NCBI GenBank assembly: GCA_024280885.1
Contig: JAJRPF010000048.1
Span: 558,001 to 622,000, forward strand
DNA: 64,000 bases
Source: Planctomycetota bacterium
GTDB lineage: Bacteria > Planctomycetota > JAJSAM01 > JAJVHW01
Reading direction: 5' to 3'
In this document: positions 40,217 through 49,600 of the stretch, piece after piece
Position numbering within the stretch: the stretch's first letter is position 1
Layout of the letters: each line of letters begins with the position of its first letter
Program-made: the position numbers and the translations under genes
The notes under the pieces: model-generated
What the model was told of the DNA's origin: nothing
The model's input: only the letters and a program-made list of their open reading frames with translations
Database searches by the model: none

Positions 40217-42609
40217 TTGGCGCTCTCGTCGACCGCGGCGTCAGACGCTTCGTCGTTCACATGGTCATCAGCGTCGTCATCTGGGCTCTTCGGCTCCGCG
40301 AATGCCGCCTGTACTACCGACTTCGAGCGACGATCGCGCAGGAAGGCGACGACGGCGACCTGTTCCGGATCGATGCGTGTCGAGACGCGCGGGATCGGGT
40401 CCGCCCCGTCAGCCTCGAGCGACACGAGATGGGCTTCGATCTCGGCGGTCACATCGGTGAGCGCGCGGTCGAAACGAAACGTCATCTCGCCTTTCTCGTC
40501 CGGAGCAAAGGGCACGCCGCTGACGTCTTCTGTAAGAGCGCCGCGGGCGAGCATGCGATGGATGACGATCCTGCTCTTGCCGGGAAAGACGACGCCGCCC
40601 TCGACCAGGATCACGTGCAACTCGAGGTTCGGATCGATGGCCCCGTTGGCCCAGATCTCGCCCTTCACGTGGCCGTCCTTCACCTGCATCTCGGCGACCA
40701 ACGCGTAGTCCGTCTCGGAGAGCAACTCGTCGCCGATGGCCTCGCGCAGATCGGACATCATCTTCTCGCGATCGCGCATCCGCCCCGCGCCGTCGGTTGT
40801 GCGGAAACCGTCGATCACGTTGATGCCGGGATTGCCGACCCCGTAGAAACTCGCGTGATAGGCAGCGACGGCACTCGCGGTTGGCGTGCCACCGGGCAGG
40901 TGATACGTCAGCATGACCGCGTTCTCGCGTTCGTAGTAGGTCAGCGATGCCTCGAACGCGAGCTCCCCGGCCAATCCGACGCGCTCGAGATGGGGTGTCG
41001 TGAAGAACTCCACTAGGACTGTGCGGTTGGTGATGTCGTCATCCGTCGGCTTGAACTTCGTCGCCGAGGCATACGTTTGAATCTTGCCCGCGACGAGGCG
41101 TTCGATCTCATCGACGCCAAGCGCGGCTCCCCCGAGAGCCTTCTGTACGCGCGCCAGGCCGAGCATGGCGTCGGCGCCGCCGTCGGCTGTGATCGACGCC
41201 TGTAAGAAGCGCGAGAACGAGCGCCGCAGCCGCCCCTCCTGCTCGTAGAACCGCCCGAGTCCGAGGTTGACGCGACCGTCCTCGGGAATGCCGAACGCAG
41301 CCGAGAGCAGATGTCGCCACGCCTCGCGTCCCTCGCCGCGTTCGAGCAGGATCTCGCCCACCAGTCCATGCAGATGATGGACGGCGTTCGGGTCCCGATC
41401 CTCTTTCCCCGCGTCGATGCCGGCCTCTGCGGCGGCCACGGCGACGTCGGCGCGCCCCTGCACGTGGAGGTCGCGCGCCAACTCCAACGCGACCGTCGCG
41501 CGCAGATCCTCGGGCCGTGTGGAGAGCGTCCACGCGAGAGCAGTCTTCAGAGCCGCGTCGCCCGCGCCCGTATCCATGCGCATCTTCAGCAGGCTCTCGG
41601 CGCCCTCGGGTGCGAGGCGGGCTTTCGGGTACTTCTCGAGGAACGTCTCGATCGCTTCCGGGGAGTGCGCGGCGCGCGCCTGAAAGTACGCTAGGTCGTC
41701 GTTGGGGAACTCGGGTGGCGACGTGGGGGTGATGCGCGCCCAGCGGTTGACGCGATCGATCTCGACGCGGAAGTGGTTGAGCAGGTTCAGCCCGATCAGG
41801 AACCCCGCCGCGTCGTCGGTCTCGACGCGCAGTTCCCCCGGTCGGAACGCGACGTAGGCCGCAAGGTCAATTCCCGCGAGCCGCACCGCACCGATCTCGC
41901 CAGCCGGCTCATCGAAGTCCGCGCAGACCGCCTCGCTGACGAACGAGTCGAAGAAGCGCGTGCCGAGGCCTGCTGCGACCTGGCGCCCGTCCGCGAGGCG
42001 TACCGGGAGCCATGCGAGGCGGCGTGTGACGGTGATCGGGACGACGGCCTCGCCGCGCTCTGGTCGCGGTGGCTCCACGCCACCTTTGCTCGGCGGCGCG
42101 AGGTAGAGCGACCCCTCGCCGAGATCCAACGTCAGGTGGTAGCGCGCGAGGATCTGGGCTCCGATCGAGCCTGCGACTCCCACCTCGCCGAGTTTCTCGG
42201 AGTGCAATCGGGTGAAGTCGTCCCACCGCCGATCCGGTCCGCCCGAGATCTCGGTCGTGGAGATCTCGAAGCCCGGAAAGTGGAGCGTGACGAGTCCGAA
42301 ATCGGCTTGCACCTCCATGCTCCCCAGGTCGAGCGCAGCCGGTCCGGCCGTCTGCCTGTGGAGGCGGAGCCCCGACTGATCCTCGAGATTGATCATGATG
42401 TGCAGCGGGATCCGCCCGGCTGCCGACGAGGCGTCACAACGCGCCAGGAGTCGCCCCCCGACGATCACGACCGGAATCCGGCCGCGCTTGCCGACCCCGG
42501 AACTCACTCCGGCACCCTCCGACGCCGCGCCCTCCTGTGCGTGCGCTGCCGTGATCAGCAGCGGGACCACAACGAGCGCAAGGGCGGCGGTACAGACGAG
42601 CAATCTCAC
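40213..42609 (-). CDS. Exported retropepsin-like/TPR/thioredoxin-fold protein
   Basis: A 798-residue protein, first gene of the MoxR operon, with GTG start and signal peptide ending at TAAHA. Residues about 45-300 look like two aspartyl-protease-type (retropepsin) repeats, but the catalytic D-T/S-G is not preserved (RCDASSAAG, AAGLGTRFFDSF). A TPR-like middle follows (LGRFYEQEGRLRRSFSRFLQ). Residues about 545-690 resemble the Omp28/DUF1223 thioredoxin-like fold: VLVEFFTTPHLERVGLAGEL, then YHLPGGTPTASAVAAYHASF and INVIDGFRTTDG. The CxxC expected after 'EFFT' is replaced by HLERV, so no redox role is likely. Tail is acidic. Confidence 0.78.
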   Translation of the reverse strand: MRLLVCTAALALVVVPLLITAAHAQEGAASEGAGVSSGVGKRGRIPVVIVGGRLLARCDASSAAGRIPLHIMINLEDQSGLRLHRQTAGPAALDLGSMEVQADFGLVTLHFPGFEISTTEISGGPDRRWDDFTRLHSEKLGEVGVAGSIGAQILARYHLTLDLGEGSLYLAPPSKGGVEPPRPERGEAVVPITVTRRLAWLPVRLADGRQVAAGLGTRFFDSFVSEAVCADFDEPAGEIGAVRLAGIDLAAYVAFRPGELRVETDDAAGFLIGLNLLNHFRVEIDRVNRWARITPTSPPEFPNDDLAYFQARAAHSPEAIETFLEKYPKARLAPEGAESLLKMRMDTGAGDAALKTALAWTLSTRPEDLRATVALELARDLHVQGRADVAVAAAEAGIDAGKEDRDPNAVHHLHGLVGEILLERGEGREAWRHLLSAAFGIPEDGRVNLGLGRFYEQEGRLRRSFSRFLQASITADGGADAMLGLARVQKALGGAALGVDEIERLVAGKIQTYASATKFKPTDDDITNRTVLVEFFTTPHLERVGLAGELAFEASLTYYERENAVMLTYHLPGGTPTASAVAAYHASFYGVGNPGINVIDGFRTTDGAGRMRDREKMMSDLREAIGDELLSETDYALVAEMQVKDGHVKGEIWANGAIDPNLELHVILVEGGVVFPGKSRIVIHRMLARGALTEDVSGVPFAPDEKGEMTFRFDRALTDVTAEIEAHLVSLEADGADPIPRVSTRIDPEQVAVVAFLRDRRSKSVVQAAFAEPKSPDDDADDHVNDEASDAAVDESAK

Positions 42610-43034
42610 GACACCGTTCTTACGCTTCGATGTCGTACCGTGCCAGGCTCAATTCGTCGGCTTGAACGCTCCACTTGTTGCCAGGCTCGTCGGCCCTCTC
42701 CGCGAATCAGCGAACTGCCAGCCATGACGTCCGGCCAACTCGCGCTCCACCGTGTGCGGGGCGATGTGTCGAGATCGTGCGTGGATGAGCGGCGTCCCGT
42801 GCGATGAAGACGCCGCCTCACGCGCACTCACGAGCGCTGTGCGGCGCGCTTTGCCGCGGCGCCCCGGCGTGTTGAATCTCCGTCCCCGTGTGGGATACTG
42901 AACGAGGCTGCGTGGCACGACGATGTGGACGGCAGGCCGACGAGCTGAGTCTGGCACACGATGGCGTGGCTCCGTATGCCCGTCCAGCGTGTCGCGGTTC
43001 TGACACGAGGGACCGAACGTTGGAGAACGACCAC
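42610..43034. other. 425-base intergenic region between the MoxR operon and the DUF1963 gene
   Basis: This is the shared upstream region of two divergent genes. It holds the TACCGTGCCAGGCTC repeat at 42636-42650 and a reversed related copy (GAGTCTGGCAC) at 42947-42957. In-frame upstream extension of the DUF1963 gene looks non-coding (Arg/Cys-rich). No promoter could be assigned by eye. Confidence 0.5.
42636..42650 (+). repeat. Copy of the dispersed TACYGTGCCRGGYTC motif
   Basis: TACCGTGCCAGGCTC, differing by one base from the copy at 20126-20140 (TACCGTGCCAGGTTC) and by two from the outer arms of the inverted repeat at 37564-37665 (TACTGTGCCGGGCTC). All copies noticed are intergenic. Confidence 0.55.
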
Positions 43035-43901
43035 ATGGAGTACTACGTGCCGACGCTACTGTTGGCGGCGTTGTCGACCCGGGCGGCTGTCCCGGAAGAC
43101 CAACTCGGAGGTGTTCCGTTCGGGCTTCCCAGGAGTCGATGGCCCGTGTGTCCGACGTGCGACGCTCCGGCGTCACTGTTGGCGCAGATCCTGCACGACG
43201 AGCGACGCGCGGATCTCGGAGCCGACGGACGAGTCTTGTACGTGTTCCACTGTGAGAATCGACCTGGAGACTGCGGCGTCGATGAGCGAGAGCGTCTTCA
43301 GCCCGGCGTCATCGTCGATCAGAGAGAACTCACGTCTAGCCGGACCACCTCGCCTGACGACAGTCCGATCACGTTCCCTGAGGCGCGCGTAGTGGCGTGG
43401 CGATCGAACCAGGACGGTATCGCGGAATCGCTGCGCGAGAGCTTAACGCGGGGTTGTGCGCCCGACACTGACGCCGAAGACAGCCTCGTCATTGGGACGC
43501 GCCTTGGGAGCGCACCGTGGTGGATTCAGTCTCCTGGCGACGCGCCACCTCCACCATGGCGGTTCATTGGCCAGGTTGCCGACTGGTACTCGTTCGACTT
43601 ACCTGCACCTTCGGCGGAGGAACTCGGAGCACCCGTCGTCAGAGAACGACTTGTGCCGTCGCGATCAGGAGTGATGGCCCGGCTATTCGGACCGGGGCCG
43701 GACAGAGTGGTATTCACGAGAGAAGACCCGAGTGTCAGTCGGCCAATGCCAGAACGCAGCAATGGCGACATCGATGTCGCACGCGTGTCTGTGGACGATT
43801 GGTCGTCTACCGTGTTCAACTTCGGCGACGCTGGCATGAGCTACATATTCGTCAACTTGGAGAGCAATCCTCCACAGGCGTGTTCGTTCCTCCAGTCCTG
43901 A
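43035..43901 (+). CDS. DUF1963 (YwqG-like) protein
   Basis: A 288-residue protein; the ATG at 43035 has GGAG nine bases upstream. It shows the DUF1963 pattern: DQLGGVPFGLPRSRWPVCPT with the CPTCDAPASLLAQILHDE element, later VLYVFHCENRPGDCGVD, PWWIQSPGDAPPPPWRFIGQ, and a C-terminal GDAGMSYIFVNLESNPPQAC. The cysteines CPTC, C-x5-C could bind a metal. DUF1963 proteins have no settled function. Codon use is less GC-rich than its neighbours, and a dispersed repeat lies in its upstream region, so acquisition is possible. It faces the DUF4375 gene. Confidence 0.82.
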   Translation: MEYYVPTLLLAALSTRAAVPEDQLGGVPFGLPRSRWPVCPTCDAPASLLAQILHDERRADLGADGRVLYVFHCENRPGDCGVDERERLQPGVIVDQRELTSSRTTSPDDSPITFPEARVVAWRSNQDGIAESLRESLTRGCAPDTDAEDSLVIGTRLGSAPWWIQSPGDAPPPPWRFIGQVADWYSFDLPAPSAEELGAPVVRERLVPSRSGVMARLFGPGPDRVVFTREDPSVSRPMPERSNGDIDVARVSVDDWSSTVFNFGDAGMSYIFVNLESNPPQACSFLQS

Positions 43902-43953
43902 GATCCGTGCAGATCCGACCTGCGGAGTTTGGTCGCGTGTGTCCAGACGCGCC

Positions 43954-44475
43954 TTACTTGCGGCGCATGCCTCGGAACTTCTCCGGGTGGTCGGCCATGT
44001 AGGCCAGGCGCAGCTTCAGCAGCTCCTCCAACTCGCGATACGTGTCGAAGAACGTCTCGTCGAGCATGTTGAGCTTGGCCTCGAGTTCTTCGGGCCACTC
44101 TTCTTCGGGGACGACGGGCACCAGGAGGAGCGCGGCCTTCACGAGTGTCTCGAAGTGGGGTGCGCCGATCCGGGCGCAACCCTGCCCGGCGAGGACCACC
44201 TCTTCGCGTCCACAGTTGTCGAAGAATTCGAGGAATCCGCCGTCGTTGACCTCGGCGTCCATGGTGTGGACCGCGCGGAGCTCGTCCTCGGCGCTGGTCA
44301 GTGAGCCGTCAGCCAGCGCTTCGGTGAAGTCGTCGTGGTCCAGCATCGCGTCGGCGAGCGCATCGGCGGCCGCATCCGCGATGACGCCCTCGATGCGCCG
44401 CCCCTCGGCGAGCATGCGCTCGTCCCAGTTGCCCACCACGCGGCGGATCTTCTCGACGCGTTCTGCCTGTGACAT
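43954..44475 (-). CDS. DUF4375 (DMP19-like) domain protein
   Basis: A 173-residue cytoplasmic protein with GGAGG upstream of the ATG. The diagnostic element is AVHTMDAEVNDGGFLEFFDN, matching the E-x-N-N/D-G-G-F core of DUF4375, followed by a helical C-terminal half (LEAKLNMLDETFFDTYRELE). Function unknown in the family. It converges with the DUF1963 gene, 52 bases apart. Confidence 0.8.
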   Translation of the reverse strand: MSQAERVEKIRRVVGNWDERMLAEGRRIEGVIADAAADALADAMLDHDDFTEALADGSLTSAEDELRAVHTMDAEVNDGGFLEFFDNCGREEVVLAGQGCARIGAPHFETLVKAALLLVPVVPEEEWPEELEAKLNMLDETFFDTYRELEELLKLRLAYMADHPEKFRGMRRK

Positions 44476-44647
44476 CCGGACCTCCGCGGCGTGCTGACCG
44501 CCCGCATCTCGTCACATCTCGGCCCCTCCGCCGAATTGGCAGAGGGCGCCGATCGTGTCTCGCTCATGAGACCCGACCGGCGCCCAGTTTCGCAAGGGAC
44601 GGTTCTCGCCGTCCTCCGCGATCAGCACCCTTGCGGTGGCTGCGTGC

Positions 44648-45577
44648 CTACTCGTCGTCGCTCGTGTCCAGCGACGGGAAGCGACCGGAGAGCACGACCG
44701 CGTCGTCGCTGTCGCGGACCTCGATATTCTGTCCGTCGAGGTCACCGATGCCGCCGCCAGGGATCTCGTCGCCCTTGCGCGTGTCGAGCTTCAGCGCACC
44801 AGCCTGGAAGCGTCCGCGGAGCTTGAGCGTGCCCAACTCGGTCTCGTCGCCGGTGTTGCGGTCGATGGCGACCACCGTCAGCTCGTCGCCGCGACGGCCG
44901 GCTCGGATGACCTCGACGACGACGCGGTCGAAGTCCGAGCGCGGCATGGCCTTCGACTGCGCCGTGATGAACCCCTTTGCGTCGGAGTCGTCGGTCGTGG
45001 GCTTGAGCTTGCGAGAGTTGCGTGCTTCATACGTCGCGCCGTCGCCAGGCTCGGGGTCATCGCCTGCGCTCAGGAACTCCGGGATGTCGCCCTCGAGCAC
45101 GACGTCGGCACCGTCGCGCAACTCGATCGTGCCGCCTCCGAAGTCGGCGAGGCCGTCGAAGTCGTCGCCGAGACCGTCCTGCTTCGAGCGGTACTTGAAC
45201 TTGGCCGCGCCGTTACGCCGCAGCTTGACTGCTCCGAGGTCGGCCTCGGCGTCATCGCTGGTGATGAGGACGAGGTCATACGTCGGACGGTCACCGTTGT
45301 CATCCTTCGCAGCGTCGAGCCCGGTCGCCGTGAACGCCAGGCGCTCCTTGGCCCGATCACCCTTCTCGCGGACATCCATGTTGAAGCGACCCGCGGCGTC
45401 GCTCTCGTCAGCCGACGCGCGGAGCTTCCCGCGGACGGTCTTCGTCGTCACCGTGCCGGCGATCGTGAGCCCTCCGACGGCGCAGAGCCCTCCGACGGCG
45501 GAGAGGAAGAGCGCCGCCGTGATGTGGCGACGCGCGTTCGCCGCGCGAGGTGACGTCGAATTCGTAGAAGTGCGCAT
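44648..45577 (-). CDS. Exported protein with two copies of a beta-rich module
   Basis: A 309-residue protein with an N-terminal membrane/signal segment (HITAALFLSAVGGLCAVGGL) and GGAG before the ATG. No known domain. Two segments are alike: residues about 115-170 (ADLGAVKLRRNGAAKFKYRS, then FGGGTIELRDGADVVLEGDI) and about 245-302 (TELGTLKLRGRFQAGALKLD, then LDGQNIEVRDSDDAVVLSGR). Each is preceded by a strand-rich half, suggesting a duplicated ~125-residue unit. Very acidic overall. Probably secreted or periplasmic, function unknown. Confidence 0.75.
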   Translation of the reverse strand: MRTSTNSTSPRAANARRHITAALFLSAVGGLCAVGGLTIAGTVTTKTVRGKLRASADESDAAGRFNMDVREKGDRAKERLAFTATGLDAAKDDNGDRPTYDLVLITSDDAEADLGAVKLRRNGAAKFKYRSKQDGLGDDFDGLADFGGGTIELRDGADVVLEGDIPEFLSAGDDPEPGDGATYEARNSRKLKPTTDDSDAKGFITAQSKAMPRSDFDRVVVEVIRAGRRGDELTVVAIDRNTGDETELGTLKLRGRFQAGALKLDTRKGDEIPGGGIGDLDGQNIEVRDSDDAVVLSGRFPSLDTSDDE

Positions 45578-45765
45578 CGGTCTCAGATCTCCGTTGGATG
45601 GCTGTGCAGCAGGCGCCGCACGAGGCGGCTAGGGGTTCGTCGCGATCCAGCCTGAACGTCGTCAGGCCGAGCGTCTGATCAGGTCTCAATTTCAAACCCC
45701 GCGGCGTTACGCAAGTTTCGCGTCGCCATTCAATCTCGCTGGCGATCCGAGCCTGCGCGCGCGCC

Positions 45766-46581
45766 CTACTCGGGGAAGCCGAGCCTGGCCTTGACGAAGT
45801 CACCCAGCGGATCGTGCCCGGTCTGGACCTCGAAGACATCGACGTTCAGCTCGCGGAATGCGCGTCGCTCAGGCTCGTCGAGTTGCGCATCCACGTTCGC
45901 CTGGACGCGCTCGCCGACCTCGAAGAGGGCATTCAGGTACGTTTGCTCGCGACCAGGGACGGTCTCCTTCGTCATGCGGCCGAAGAAGCGCTTTGTCGCC
46001 CCGTTCGCATCTCCGCTCTCAGCGATATCGTCGGCGAAGTCGGTGAGTAGCGAACCGCCGCCGGGCCGTTCCTCGTTCAGCAACGCGAGCGCCTCGTCGC
46101 GGGCGCCGTTGAAGATGTCGCGCAGCGCTCGCTCTTGATCCGGGTCGAGTTCGAGGCTCCTCGTGAGCTCGGCGATCGGCGGCTTCCATTTCCCATCCGC
46201 GCCCCGATAGCGCGCTCGCGCGGCCAACTGCTCCATCTTCTTCTCAAGGACTGACTCGACACGCGCAGCGACCTGATCGTGGAAGGCAGCAACCTGGCCG
46301 TCGTCCGCCATGCCGGGCATCCCGCTTGGCGTCCCGGAAGCGGCCGGTGTCGCGCCGGCGGTCGCCAGTCTCCGTGGGGCGGAGTCAACCCGGCGTTTCA
46401 CGCTGCGGCCCGTCTCGCGCACCTCGAGCAGCAACTCCTCGACCGCGATGAGCCGCTTCTCGACGGCGGAGAGTCGGTCGGCCGCGTCGCTGTCGGGCGG
46501 CGTGCTCTGGGTCACCGCCACGAACGCCGTGAGCGCGAGCGTGATCCCCATCATCGCCATCAGGATGCCGGTCGCCTTCAT
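45766..46581 (-). CDS. Membrane-anchored periplasmic helical protein
   Basis: A 271-residue protein; the start at MKATGILMAMM is supported by GGGAGG upstream. One N-terminal helix (GILMAMMGITLALTAFVAV) is followed by a coiled coil (RLSAVEKRLIAVEELLLEVR). A Gly/Pro/Ala linker and a helical domain follow (ELTRSLELDPDQERALRDIF, then FEVGERVQANVDAQLDEPER). The 'L.L...Q...L..I.....' pattern is reminiscent of Spy/CpxP-type periplasmic stress or heavy-metal sensors, without firm evidence. It lies 86 bases downstream of the FG-GAP gene in the same orientation. Confidence 0.72.
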   Translation of the reverse strand: MKATGILMAMMGITLALTAFVAVTQSTPPDSDAADRLSAVEKRLIAVEELLLEVRETGRSVKRRVDSAPRRLATAGATPAASGTPSGMPGMADDGQVAAFHDQVAARVESVLEKKMEQLAARARYRGADGKWKPPIAELTRSLELDPDQERALRDIFNGARDEALALLNEERPGGGSLLTDFADDIAESGDANGATKRFFGRMTKETVPGREQTYLNALFEVGERVQANVDAQLDEPERRAFRELNVDVFEVQTGHDPLGDFVKARLGFPE

Positions 46582-46667
46582 CGCTGCCTCCCGTCTGCGT
46601 CCCGCGATCCGTGCGGGAGCGTTGGCAGATGATACCGGTTCGGCGCCCGCCGGGTTCGGGAGGTCTG

Positions 46668-49600
46668 TCAATCCTCCCAGTCGAGGACGCGCAGTTTCTC
46701 GTTGTTCGTGCTGTTCTGGGGCGCAGTCTCGGTACCCAGGATGAGAACGGGATCGTCGTGACCCGCGAGGTCGCCGATCACCAGGAAGGACGCTTCGCCC
46801 GAGTCTGTCGCGGGCGACGCGATGAACTCCGGACCGAACGCGAACGTGCCCCCACCGTTGCCGAAGAGAATGCGGGTCGAGCGCGCCGCGGCTCCCTGGC
46901 TGTCGAGTACCCCGCGCGCCGTTCCGACCAGGATGTCCTTGTTGCCATCGCCGTTCACGTCGTGGATGAGGAGTGACGAACCGGCCAGGTTTTCGCCGGA
47001 CGGGAGGATGGGTAACACGCTACTTGTGACGTCGGTGAACCCGGTCGCAGCGCCATCGTTGCGCAGGATCCGCAGTGCTGATGATGTCGCACTCGGCCCC
47101 TTGTCATGGACGATCACAAGATCCAATTTTGCGTCGCCGACGATGTCCACGACCGCGATTGCGTGGCCCTGCCAGAACTCCGGCGTGGAGCCGGCGGGCA
47201 GCCAACTTGACGTGTCGTCGGTGAAGAAACCGTTGCCGTCGTTCAGGAGCACGCGCGTCGCGACACGCGCGGAGTCGGAACTCGAACCGTTCACGTACGC
47301 GGAGACGTATCCGCTAAGCGAGACCGTGAGCGGATCGTCCCAGGTGACGACGATGTCGAGACCGTTCACGCCATCGATGTCGCCCAGCGCAACGTCGCGT
47401 CCATTGAGAGCCGCGGCGGTTGACGTGGAGCTACCGAGTACGCCGATGCGCTGCAGCGTGCGATCGCGGAGTCCACCGTCGTTGTCGAGAATGCGCGTGG
47501 CAGACAGGTAGTAGTACGCGCTCACCGTGGTGTTGGCGGCGTCGTAGGCCGTCACCGTGTAGGTGTCGCCACTGAAGTCCACAACCGTTGGATCGACGTA
47601 GAAGTACGTCGGGCAACCGAAGGGCGCCGTGGTCACGACGTCGTTGTCGCCGTCGCCGTCGAGATCGCCGATGGCGATGCCGGTGATGGAACTCGTGATG
47701 GGGGGCGCCGAGATCGAACCGACATACTGCGAAACGTCCAACTCGTCCGTCGCGTAGACGTAGCCACCGTAATAGTAGTAGTTGCTCGCGGGCGAGAGCG
47801 TCGTGCTGAACGCGAACCCACCGGAGCCGTCGTTCGCGAGCACCCGCACGCCGTCGTAGTAGTAGTAGTACGTGCCGCTGAAATACGACCGATCGCCGAC
47901 GATGATGTCCGGGCCGTTCTGTCCGTCGATGTCGCCGATCGCGAGGGCGCTTCCGGCGAAGCCGCGGCCCAGCGGATCGTTCACCGCCGCTGGCATCTTG
48001 GTCGCCGTCACGTCGGTGAAACTTCCCGCGCCGTCGCCCCGCAGGAGCCGTGTCTCCTCCGTCCGCGTCCCGCCCGTCTTGCCGACGATGACCAGGTCGT
48101 CGGCGAGGCCGTCATCGTCGAGATCGGCCATCGCCGCGGCGACGGCGCCAAAGTCATCCAGTCCTGTGCCGGAGGGCGCGCGAGTCGCTGTGACGTCGTC
48201 GAAGCCGACGCTTGTGAACGCGTCGTCCACGCCGGACGCGTCGCCGAGGATGTCGGTGACCGTTACACCGACGCTGCCAGGTGCCGTCGCCGGCGTCGCG
48301 AACTCGAAGCGCGTTGTCGATGAGAACGACGGGCTGCCGGGGACGCCGCCGACAGCGACCGTGTCGTCGGACTCAAAGTTCGCACCCGTCACACGCAGGA
48401 TCGTTCCGCCGCCCAGACCGATCTGGTTGCCCGGCAGAAGGAACCCGCCGATCGCTTCCACACTGTCCACGCGCGGCGGTGCCTTCACGCGGAAGTCGGG
48501 GCCGTCGAAGACGTCGCCAAAGCGATCGCGCAACGCCACGGAGTACGTTCCGACAGGGCGAGCGGGGCTGATGAAGCGACGCCTTGTCGGCGCGAGCAGG
48601 ACCGAGGCGAGTACCTGACCGTCGAAGAGCAGCTCGTCGGTGTTCTCGAAGCCCGAGCCCATCATGTTGACCACGGTGCCACCGACCTCGCGGCCGGCCG
48701 CCGGGGCGTACGTCTCCGCGCCGATGCTGCTCAAGACCGCAGGCGCCTTGAACTCGTATCGGAACGGTGACGTGACCTGTCGTCCGAAGCCGTCGGTGAG
48801 GATGAGGAAGACGTCGCCCGCGCCACCGGACTGCGGCGACGTGACCTCGAACTCCGTCGCGCTCACGAACTGCGGTGCGGGTGCATTCTGCGAGCCGAAG
48901 CGCAGCGTCTGGCCCGCTTTGAACCCGGTCCCGAGCATCCGGAACGCGTGGCCGCCGCTCGTCGAGCCGCCAAGGATCGGCGCGCCACCCTCGTCGACGA
49001 TTGCCGTGATGGTCGGACGCGGCACGTAGAAGAAGTACCCGTCGCGCTGAGACGCTTGGCCGAAGACGTCCACGACGGCCACGGTGGCGGTTGCACCCTC
49101 GCTGCCCTTCGGCGGCAGGACGATGAGCGAGAGCCCGTCTGGCGCGACCGACGTCACCGTGCCCTCGGCGCCGTCGAAGAAAACGCTCGGTCGGTCGTCA
49201 TCGCCCGTGCCGAAGTTCTGCCCGATGAGCGTGATCGCGACGCCCTCAGCACCACGGAACGGGACTTCGCGCGTGCCCAGGAAAGGTTCGAGCGCTGGGA
49301 TCTTCGACTTCTTCTTCGGTCGACCGATGGGCTTGATGCGCACCTTCAGCGTGTACGTCGCGACACCGCTCTCGATCCCGAGCGTGAGTGCGTAGTCCCC
49401 ATCCCCTGTCGCGAGTGGCGCGTTCCTGAGCGACAGCTTCGTGCCCTTGGCGACGAAGTTATCTGCTGCGTTCCCGGTGCCGGACGGCACGTCGTCGCCA
49501 CTCGGGTCGGAGAGCGCGACGACGGTGAGCGGCGCGCTGCCCGCCGCGGACTTCACACTGATCGTTGCGCGCGCGCCCTCGATGCCGGCGAATGTCTGCG

